From Thermomicrobiaceae bacterium (GTDB taxonomy: Bacteria; Chloroflexota; Chloroflexia; Thermomicrobiales; Thermomicrobiaceae): a stretch of DNA of 7,624 bases. The translations under genes were made by a program, and so were the position numbers. The stretch covers positions 1 to 7,624 of the forward strand of contig SKKR01000178.1 of NCBI GenBank assembly GCA_007123655.1, in the 5' to 3' direction. Below, piece after piece: positions 1 through 7,624 of this stretch. Under the pieces are notes generated by a model, which saw nothing but the letters and a program-made list of their open reading frames with translations, was not told where the DNA came from and ran no database searches. Each line of letters begins with the position of its first letter. Position 1 is the stretch's first letter.

Positions 1-777
1 TGCGGGACCTGCCGGCTCTGCCGCACCGGCCAGCAGCATATCTGCCCCTACACGAAGCTCGTCGGTGTTATGCGTCCCGGCTGCTTCGCGGAGTACATCG
101 CGATCCCCGCCGAAAACGTCTGGGTCAATCCGGCGGGAATGGACCCGGAGATCGCCGCGATCCAGGAGCCGTTCGGCAACGCGGTGTACACCGTGCTCTC
201 GGGCGAGATTGCGGGACGCTCCACTCTGGTTATGGGATGCGGTCCGATCGGGCTTTTTGCGGTCGGGATCGCCAGGTCCTCCGGGGCCGGGCCGGTGTTT
301 GCGGTCGACATCAACGACTACCGGCTTGATCTGGCGCAGCAGGCCGGCGCGACCCGGACGATCAATGGAATGAATGAGGACCCGGTCGAGGTGATTCGGG
401 ACTCGACCGAGGGCATCGGGGTTGACGTTTCCCTGGAGATGTCCGGTGCCCCGGTCGGGATCCGGCAGGCGTTTCAGGCGCTGCGCTCCGGGGGTCGGGT
501 TTCCGTGCTCGGGCTGCCCGCGGAGCCACTGGAATTCGATCTGAGCAATCTCATCGTGCTGAAGGGGGCGGAGGTTCATGGCATCTATGGCCGGAAGATG
601 TACGAGACCTGGTACCAGACACGGACCTTGCTGGGCGAGGGTATCGTCGACGTTCGGCCGATCATCACGCACCGGATGCGTCTCGAGGATTTCGAAGAGG
701 GCGTTGACCTGCTCGCCCGGGGCGAAGCCGGGAAGATTGTTTTGACGGTAGGTGGCAATTCTGTCGCATCAATGTAG
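1..777 (+). CDS. tdh: L-threonine 3-dehydrogenase, 3' portion (5' end outside window)
   Basis: Zinc-dependent medium-chain dehydrogenase that oxidises L-threonine with NAD+ to 2-amino-3-ketobutyrate in the cytosol, the first step of threonine conversion to glycine. The frame is open from base 1 and gives 258 residues; the family is about 340, so roughly 80-85 N-terminal residues, including the catalytic zinc ligands, lie upstream. Visible residues 1-15 carry the structural zinc set C1, C4, C7, C15. Then come RPGCFAEY (25-32), EPFGNAV (56-62), the Rossmann motif GCGPIG (79-84) and Asp103 ending the next strand (VDIN), which favours NAD over NADP. LEMSGAP (145-151), GIYGRKMYETWY (194-205) and PIITHR (220-225) match E. 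coli Tdh closely from memory and separate it from generic alcohol or sorbitol dehydrogenases. The stop is TAG at 775-777. kbl, the next pathway enzyme, follows on the same strand after 287 bp. Confidence 0.95.
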   Translation, partial: CGTCRLCRTGQQHICPYTKLVGVMRPGCFAEYIAIPAENVWVNPAGMDPEIAAIQEPFGNAVYTVLSGEIAGRSTLVMGCGPIGLFAVGIARSSGAGPVFAVDINDYRLDLAQQAGATRTINGMNEDPVEVIRDSTEGIGVDVSLEMSGAPVGIRQAFQALRSGGRVSVLGLPAEPLEFDLSNLIVLKGAEVHGIYGRKMYETWYQTRTLLGEGIVDVRPIITHRMRLEDFEEGVDLLARGEAGKIVLTVGGNSVASM

Positions 778-855
778 GGGTGCGCGACTCTGCCGCTCGT
801 TCCAACTATTTATCGGAGTACTGCCCATGAGAGGGACAGTGAACCAATAGAAGTC

Positions 856-965
856 GTGTCATCCTGAACACTTCGGCTGGCTCAGTGCAGGCTCCGTGAA
901 GGATCTCTCTCGAAAATGACCCAGTTCCGTCTAACGAGATTCTTCGCTGGCGCTCAGAATGACAC
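856..965. repeat. 110-bp imperfect inverted-repeat element (REP/MITE-like)
   Basis: The outer ends GTGTCATCCTGA (856-867) and TCAGAATGACAC (954-965) are reverse complements with one mismatch. An inner pair, GAAGGATCTC (898-907) and GAGATTCTTC (936-945), is also complementary with one mismatch. The 5' arm carries about 30 extra bases (868-897) that the 3' arm lacks (only 946-953), so the transcript could form a branched hairpin. The layout is that of a dispersed intergenic element 'TCATCCTGAGC...GAAGGATCT...' that I recall from many environmental bacterial genomes; its copy number here cannot be seen. I find no clear target-site duplication at the edges. It lies wholly in the tdh-kbl gap. The minus strand reads as peptides such as CHSERQRRIS, a common spurious translation. 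Confidence 0.75.
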
Positions 966-990
966 CCTCGTCGAGGCGGGAAGCAGCCAT

Positions 991-1030
991 AACACGAGTA
1001 AGTGTTCACGGGCCGGCAGAATCGCCGGCC
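991..1030 (+). promoter_or_regulatory. Two small dyads directly upstream of kbl
   Basis: AACAC (991-995) and GTGTT (1002-1006) form a 5-bp dyad around a 6-nt spacer. Four bases later GGCCGGC (1011-1017) and GCCGGCC (1024-1030) form a perfect 7-bp GC stem with loop AGAATC. The stem ends 22 bases before the kbl ribosome binding site and is not followed by a T-run, so it is not a classical terminator. It could be an operator, a leader hairpin or an RNA-stabilising stem. I see no convincing -35/-10 pair. The regulatory role is inference only. Confidence 0.3.
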
Positions 1031-1064
1031 GCTACTATCGCGTGATCGGATCGGAGGATAGACC

Positions 1065-2246
1065 ATGACCATGCCGGGATTCGAGTTCCTCGAGCAGGAG
1101 ATCCAGAATCTCAAGGACCAGGGCCTGTACCGCCCGTTGCGGGTGATCAGCAGTACGAACGACGCCGAGTTTGTGGTGGACGGGAAGAAGGTGATCAACC
1201 TGTCGTCCAACAACTATCTCGGACTGACCACCCACCCCAAACTGATCGAGATGGCGAACGAGGCAACCTCGGAGTATGGCGTCGGCTCCGGTGCAGTACG
1301 CACGATCGCCGGGACCATGGACCTGCATGAGAAGCTTGAGCGGCGGCTGGCCGAGTTCAAGCACACCGAGGCCTCGCTGATGTTCCAGTCCGGCTTCACC
1401 GCCAACGTCGGTGTGCTGCAATCGATGCTCTCCGATCAGGACGTGGTGATCTCCGATCAGCTCAACCATGCCAGTATCATCGACGGCATTCGCCTGACGA
1501 AGGCGGACCGCCGCATCTATCAGCATTGCGATCTGGACGACCTTGAAGCCGCGTTGAAAGAGCACCAGGACAAACGGGTTCGCCTGGTGGTGACCGACGG
1601 GGTGTTCAGCATGGATGGTGACATTTCGCCGCTGAAGGAAATCACGGAGCTAGCCGAGAAGTACGACGCGATGGTCATGGTAGACGACGCTCACGCCAGC
1701 GGTGTGCTGGGCAAGAATGGCCGCGGCTCGGTCAGCCACTGGGGAATTGACGGCCGGGTGCACATCCAGATCGGCACGCTATCCAAGGCGATCGGCTCGG
1801 TCGGCGGCTACGTCGCCGGCGCTCAGGTGCTGCACGACTACCTGATTCATGTGGCGCGACCGTTCCTGTTCAGCACGTCCCATCCCCCGAGTGTCGTGGC
1901 CACCTGCATCGGCGCGATCGAGATCCTGGAGCAGCACCCGGAGCTGATCGACCGGCTCTGGGAGAATACCCGCTATTTCAAGGAGGGCATCGCGAAACTG
2001 GGGCTTGATACCGGTCGCAGTGAGACGCCTATTGTCCCGGTGATCGTCGGTGAAGCGCCGCAGGCGATGGCGCTTTCGGACAAGATCTACGAGCGCGGCG
2101 TGTTCGCCCAGGGCATCGGCTTCCCGACCGTCCCGCGTGGCCAGGCGCGCCTGCGCTGCATGATCAGCGCGACCCACACCCGCGAGCATTTGGACACCGC
2201 CCTCGGGGCGATCGAAGAGGCTGGTCGAGAGCTGGGGATAATCTAA
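1065..2246 (+). CDS. kbl: Glycine C-acetyltransferase (2-amino-3-ketobutyrate CoA ligase)
   Basis: PLP-dependent alpha-oxoamine synthase (fold type I) that cleaves 2-amino-3-ketobutyrate with CoA to glycine and acetyl-CoA, working with Tdh in the cytosol. It is 393 aa, against about 398 in E. coli. LSSNNYLGL (46-54) and GSGAVRTIAGTMDLHEKLE (74-92) are the N-terminal signature. His135 (in NHASIIDG) should stack on the PLP ring, Asp207 and His210 (in VDDAH) contact it, and Lys241 (in GTLSKAIGS) forms the Schiff base; these match E. coli H136, D210, H213 and K244 recalled from memory. VPRGQARLR (356-364) is near the C-terminus. The start ATG has GGAGGA at 1053-1058 with 6-nt spacing, better than the in-frame ATG at 1071. 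BioF and HemA are relatives, but adjacency to tdh and the overall match favour Kbl. The usual E. coli order is kbl then tdh; here it is reversed. Confidence 0.95.
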   Translation: MTMPGFEFLEQEIQNLKDQGLYRPLRVISSTNDAEFVVDGKKVINLSSNNYLGLTTHPKLIEMANEATSEYGVGSGAVRTIAGTMDLHEKLERRLAEFKHTEASLMFQSGFTANVGVLQSMLSDQDVVISDQLNHASIIDGIRLTKADRRIYQHCDLDDLEAALKEHQDKRVRLVVTDGVFSMDGDISPLKEITELAEKYDAMVMVDDAHASGVLGKNGRGSVSHWGIDGRVHIQIGTLSKAIGSVGGYVAGAQVLHDYLIHVARPFLFSTSHPPSVVATCIGAIEILEQHPELIDRLWENTRYFKEGIAKLGLDTGRSETPIVPVIVGEAPQAMALSDKIYERGVFAQGIGFPTVPRGQARLRCMISATHTREHLDTALGAIEEAGRELGII

Positions 2247-2273
2247 CTCGCGTTGAATCCAGCTGAGAGGCCC

Positions 2274-2507
2274 ATGCTTCCACTTCACTTTGTTCGGCAT
2301 GCTCGAAACCGGCTTCGGTATTGGAAGCTAACCAATGACGACGTTGAATCAGCACTTACCGAGCCGGACGCGATAACTCCGAGCAGAAGTGGCAGATTTA
2401 ATGCTTGGAAGCTCATTGAGCAAGGATGGCTTCGCGTCACGTTCATAGACGAGTTCGACAGGCGTGTCATTATTACTGTGACGGTACGCGACAAAGGACC
2501 TGAGTAA
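2274..2507 (+). CDS. DUF4258-type small protein, possible toxin-like partner
   Basis: A 77-aa basic protein resembling the DUF4258 family: an N-terminal strand with the H-A-x-x-R pattern (HARNR, residues 9-13), a helix around NDDVESAL (21-28), EPD (30-32), then GRFNAWK (40-46) and strands WLRVTFID (52-59) and RVIITVTVRD (64-73). The fold is probably small alpha/beta, often compared with RelE-like toxins, but the biochemical role is not established. I chose ATG 2274 because it starts just before the domain; GAGAGG at 2265-2270 is upstream but only 3 nt away. A TTG at 2253 would add seven residues and has no good ribosome binding site. It follows the kbl stop by 27 nt and precedes a DUF2283-type gene by 11 nt, so it may be read from kbl's transcript. 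Its DNA is near 50% GC by hand count, lower than both flanks, suggesting separate ancestry. Confidence 0.75.
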   Translation: MLPLHFVRHARNRLRYWKLTNDDVESALTEPDAITPSRSGRFNAWKLIEQGWLRVTFIDEFDRRVIITVTVRDKGPE

Positions 2508-2518
2508 AGGCGCTTGAT

Positions 2519-2761
2519 ATGCGTATCACCTACGATCCCGAAGCGAATGTTCTCTACATTGAGCTACGCTCCGCAGAGCCTGCGAATAGTGTCGATTTCG
2601 AGGAAGGTGTCACAGCCGATCTCGACAGTGAAGGACACATCATCGGCCTGGAGATTCTTGATGCGCGGGAACGGCTTGGTGAACAGTCGCTGGCCAGTAT
2701 CTCGTATGAGCAACTCGTGACAGACAACACGCCCCAACCGTCGCATTCTGCGTCCAAATAA
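2519..2761 (+). CDS. DUF2283-type small protein, possible antitoxin-like partner
   Basis: An 80-aa acidic protein with the DUF2283 signature: MRITYDPEANVLYIEL (1-16), an acidic turn EEGVTADLDSEGHIIGLEIL (28-47) and DA (48-49). These form the expected short beta-meander; residues 66-80 look disordered. No enzymatic residues are evident and the family's function is unknown. ATG 2519 is preceded by AAAGG (2506-2510) at 8-nt spacing, and that site overlaps the stop codon of the DUF4258-type gene, which implies translational coupling and one transcript. DUF4258 and DUF2283 genes occur side by side in many bacteria, as recalled, and this looks like that pair: a small basic protein followed by a small acidic one, as in toxin-antitoxin loci, although the antitoxin is more often first. 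The pairing is seen; the toxin-antitoxin reading is inference. Confidence 0.85.
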   Translation: MRITYDPEANVLYIELRSAEPANSVDFEEGVTADLDSEGHIIGLEILDARERLGEQSLASISYEQLVTDNTPQPSHSASK

Positions 2762-2942
2762 CGACCAACCTGAACGAGTGCACCAGTGATCGTGCCTCTT
2801 CTCTCGCGAATCGGCTTTGATCGCGCCCTGATTTCACTTGGGTCGGTGCAATCGATCACGCTCAGAGCTGTGCATGATCTCGAGTTTGCGCCGGATCGGG
2901 TGTCGGCATAACTGGTTCCCGTACTTCCGGCCAGGCGTATTG
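2762..2942. other. Spacer without a convincing gene
   Basis: These 181 bases hold only short open stretches. The best is a GTG-started 41-codon frame at 2786-2911 (VIVPLLSRIGFD...) with no clear ribosome binding site and no recognised family. It could be a decayed gene fragment. I see no tRNA, terminator hairpin with T-run or repeat. Confidence 0.4.
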
Positions 2943-3122
2943 GTGAGTAAGCAGATCAAACTTGGAATGGACGCGCTAGTCTGGTTAGGACTCGTCGCGC
3001 TTTTGATGCTAGCTTCGGCTTACCTCGCTGTCAGGTACGGCTATCGGAAGAGTTCGAAACAAATCAAGACTCTGGAAAAACACCTTGAACGCGGTAGGCC
3101 CGGTTGGAAAATCTGGATGTAG
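2943..3122 (+). CDS. Possible small single-pass membrane protein (59 aa)
   Basis: Unrecognised. From GTG 2943 the frame encodes 59 residues: a short basic N-terminus (SKQIK), one strongly hydrophobic segment at about 11-30 (ALVWLGLVAL then LMLASAYLAV), then a basic, probably cytosolic helix RYGYRKSSKQIKTLEKHLER (31-50) and a tail with three aromatic residues. The positive charge after the membrane segment suggests that the C-terminus faces the cytosol. The start is uncertain: GTG 2943 has only weak purines upstream, ATG 2967 would give 51 residues, and the frame is open back to 2838 but that extra stretch looks non-coding. The stop is TAG 3120-3122. The case for a real gene is the well-formed membrane segment plus amphipathic helix; no homology is claimed and no function is proposed. 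GC is 47-53%, like the two small genes before it. Confidence 0.4.
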   Translation: MSKQIKLGMDALVWLGLVALLMLASAYLAVRYGYRKSSKQIKTLEKHLERGRPGWKIWM

Positions 3123-3143
3123 CCCTCCACCGCATCCACTTCG

Positions 3144-3233
3144 TTGACGGGAGGTATTGTTTCGTCACTCCTTGACGGACCTTTCATTCTGCGCGAAAAC
3201 GGGCATCGATGATTACGACTGAGAGGAGCATCG
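3144..3233 (+). promoter_or_regulatory. Leader of the propeller genes with two duplicated short words
   Basis: TTGACGG occurs at 3144-3150 and again at 3172-3178, 28 bp apart; each resembles a -35 box, but I find no good -10 at 16-18 bp from either. GCATCGATG, which contains the palindrome CATCGATG, occurs at 3203-3211 and 3228-3236, 25 bp apart, and the second copy includes the start codon of the next gene. Between them GAGAGGAG (3221-3228) is a strong ribosome binding site, ending 5 nt before the ATG. The region is the likely promoter and leader of the propeller tandem; exact elements are not resolved. Confidence 0.3.
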
Positions 3234-6383
<3,150 letters not shown>

Positions 6384-6401
6384 GTACCAGGCACTAGAGC
6401 A

Positions 6402-6432
6402 CCGGGCTTAGCCCGGGCGTTTACGGCCGGGC
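6402..6432 (+). promoter_or_regulatory. Two overlapping, mutually exclusive GC hairpins between the propeller genes
   Basis: CCGGGC (6402-6407) pairs with GCCCGG (6411-6416) around loop TTA. The second arm can instead be part of GCCCGGGCG (6411-6419), which pairs with CGGCCGGGC (6424-6432) around loop TTTA with one mismatch. The two stems share 6411-6416 and cannot coexist. Only TTT follows the first stem, so it is a poor intrinsic terminator. It may dampen or separate expression of the two genes, protect the upstream mRNA, or be a copy of a dispersed palindromic repeat. It lies 19 nt after the first stop and about 20 nt before the next ribosome binding site. Confidence 0.35.
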
Positions 6433-6464
6433 GATCAGAAGGCAATTCTACGGAAGGAACGTAT

Positions 6465-7624
6465 ATGACCAACCCACGAGAAACCGTTCTAAGCGAAGTG
6501 AAATTCAGGCCGATCGGTCCGTTCCGCGGGGGCCGGGTGGTCGCGGTTGCCGGTGATCCGGTCAACGATCAGGTCTTCTACTTCGGCTCGACCGGCGGAG
6601 GCGTCTGGAAGACGGAAGACGGCGGACACTACTGGCGCTGCGTGTCCGAGGACTATTTCAAACGGGCCTCCGTCGGCGCGCTCGCCGTCGCTCCGTCTGA
6701 CCCGAACGTGATCTACGCCGGCATGGGCGAGGCGACGATTCGGGGGAACGTCTCGCACGGTGACGGTGTCTATCGTTCGACAGACGGCGGAAAGTCCTGG
6801 ACCCATCTCGGGCTGGCGGATACCCGCAACATCGGCGAACTGATCGTCCATCCAGACGACCCGGATACCGTCTTCGTCGCCGCCCTTGGCCATGCCCACG
6901 GTTCGAACAACGAGCGCGGTGTTTACCGAACGACGAACGGGGGCTGGACCTGGGAACAGGTTCTCTTCAAAAGCGACAAGGCCGGGGCGATCGACCTTAC
7001 GATGGACCCGCACAACCCGCGCATTCTCTACGCCTCGATCTGGGAGGCCTACCGTAATCCCTACAGCCTGAGTAGCGGCGGTGAGGACTCCGGTATCTAC
7101 AAATCCACCAACGGCGGGGACACCTGGATCGAGATTACCCGGAACCACGGTCTTCCGAAGGGAATTATCGGCAAGGTCGGGCTGGCAGCGTCTCCGGCGA
7201 AGACCGACCGGGTCTGGGCAATCGTCGAGGCCGAGGACGGGGCGGTGTTCCGGTCCGACAATGGCGGCGACACCTGGATCCGCCTCAGCGAGGACCGCAA
7301 TCTGCGCCAGCGAGCCTGGTATTACCACCACATTTACGCGGATCCTCAGGACCCGGAAACGGTCTATGTGCTGAACGTCGAAATGTGGAAGTCCAACGAC
7401 GGGGGCAAGACGTTCGCGAAGATGGCGACGCCGCACCCTGACAACCACGACCTCTGGATCGACCCGTACGATCCGAACCGCATGGTGCAGGGCAACGACG
7501 GTGGCGCGACGGTCTCGTTCAACGGCGGGGCGACCTGGTCCAGCGTCTACAACCAGATGACGATGGAGTTCTACCACGTCACCACGGATAACCGGTTCCC
7601 GTACCGTGTCTACGGGGCGCAGCA
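6465..7624 (+). CDS. Second Sortilin/VPS10-like Asp-box propeller protein, 5' portion
   Basis: Paralogue of the preceding gene; the frame is open to the window edge (386 complete codons plus two bases), so its 3' end is not seen. ATG 6465 has GGAAGGAA (6452-6459) upstream, with AAGGA 6 nt from the start. Asp-boxes begin near residues 50, 105, 156, 214, 264, 310 and 351, at the same spacing as the first seven of its neighbour, offset by exactly seven residues. By hand count 242 of 375 aligned positions are identical without gaps. Several boxes have Asn for Asp (TTNGG, STNGG, SDNGG, SFNGG). RGGRVVAVAG (21-30), IRGNVSHGDGVY (92-103), RAWYY (283-287) and FYHVT (369-373) are conserved. The N-terminus MTNPRETVLSEVKFRPIG has no signal peptide. 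Together with the neighbour it is an established tandem duplication, probably co-transcribed; the function is unknown. Confidence 0.88.
   Translation, partial: MTNPRETVLSEVKFRPIGPFRGGRVVAVAGDPVNDQVFYFGSTGGGVWKTEDGGHYWRCVSEDYFKRASVGALAVAPSDPNVIYAGMGEATIRGNVSHGDGVYRSTDGGKSWTHLGLADTRNIGELIVHPDDPDTVFVAALGHAHGSNNERGVYRTTNGGWTWEQVLFKSDKAGAIDLTMDPHNPRILYASIWEAYRNPYSLSSGGEDSGIYKSTNGGDTWIEITRNHGLPKGIIGKVGLAASPAKTDRVWAIVEAEDGAVFRSDNGGDTWIRLSEDRNLRQRAWYYHHIYADPQDPETVYVLNVEMWKSNDGGKTFAKMATPHPDNHDLWIDPYDPNRMVQGNDGGATVSFNGGATWSSVYNQMTMEFYHVTTDNRFPYRVYGAQ

Noticed and set aside
820..840. Possible terminator after tdh (ACTGCCC / GGGACAGT stem)
   Set aside because: The 7-bp stem has a bulged A and no T-run follows, so termination is not supported; it may only be a chance fold.
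806..1213. 135-codon minus-strand frame over the tdh-kbl gap
   Set aside because: Its peptide CHSERQRRIS...EVFRMT is a translated inverted repeat, a familiar spurious product, and the rest is antisense to kbl.
1035..1565. 176-codon minus-strand frame
   Set aside because: Antisense to the well-supported kbl coding sequence, with no domain.
2786..2911. 41-codon GTG frame in the spacer after the DUF2283-type gene
   Set aside because: No ribosome binding site or recognisable family; it is noted only as a possible remnant.
2880..2945. Possible tRNA fragment suggested by GGTTCCCG
   Set aside because: No acceptor stem, anticodon arm or full GGTTCGAATCC-type T-arm can be built around it.
6489..7577. 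362-codon open frame on the minus strand
   Set aside because: Shadow of the second propeller gene, with the same Val/Arg-rich composition; it parallels the antisense frame over the first paralogue because the sense sequences are related.

Overview
The window is from a moderately GC-rich bacterium. By hand count, single 60-base lines run about 58% GC in the glycine C-acetyltransferase gene, up to 78% in the first propeller gene, and near 50% in the middle. The gene families, the GC and a dispersed 'GTGTCATCCTGA...TCAGAATGACAC' repeat fit a Chloroflexota-type (for example Thermomicrobia-like) or similar soil or thermophile genome. That placement is inference; no rRNA or other marker gene is present. 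All supported genes are on the + strand.

Left part (1-2246): a threonine-to-glycine catabolic pair. The 3' three quarters of L-threonine 3-dehydrogenase (tdh) is followed by complete glycine C-acetyltransferase (kbl). Tdh oxidises threonine to 2-amino-3-ketobutyrate, and Kbl cleaves that with CoA to glycine and acetyl-CoA. The 287-bp gap between them holds a 110-bp imperfect inverted-repeat element of the REP/MITE type, and then two small dyads just before the kbl ribosome binding site.

Middle part (2247-3233): a lower-GC stretch of small genes. Starting 27 nt after kbl is a DUF4258-type protein (77 aa), then a DUF2283-type protein (80 aa) whose ribosome binding site overlaps the preceding stop. 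This looks like a two-gene toxin-antitoxin-like module of unproven function. After about 180 bp without a convincing gene comes a possible 59-aa single-pass membrane protein. Last is a leader region with duplicated TTGACGG and GCATCGATG words.

Right part (3234-7624): two tandem, same-strand genes for large Asp-box (BNR) beta-propeller proteins of the Sortilin/VPS10-like family. The first is complete (1049 aa, eleven Asp-boxes, an Ig-like domain and a helical tail). The second runs off the window after 386 codons. Over 375 gap-free aligned residues I count 242 identities (about 65%), so they are an old tandem duplication. Neither has a recognisable signal peptide. The 81-bp spacer between them contains two overlapping, mutually exclusive GC hairpins.

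Most of the window is ordinary metabolism plus a paralogous propeller pair. The parts most worth a second look are the DUF4258/DUF2283 pair, the signal-less propeller tandem, and the repeat lying between tdh and kbl.
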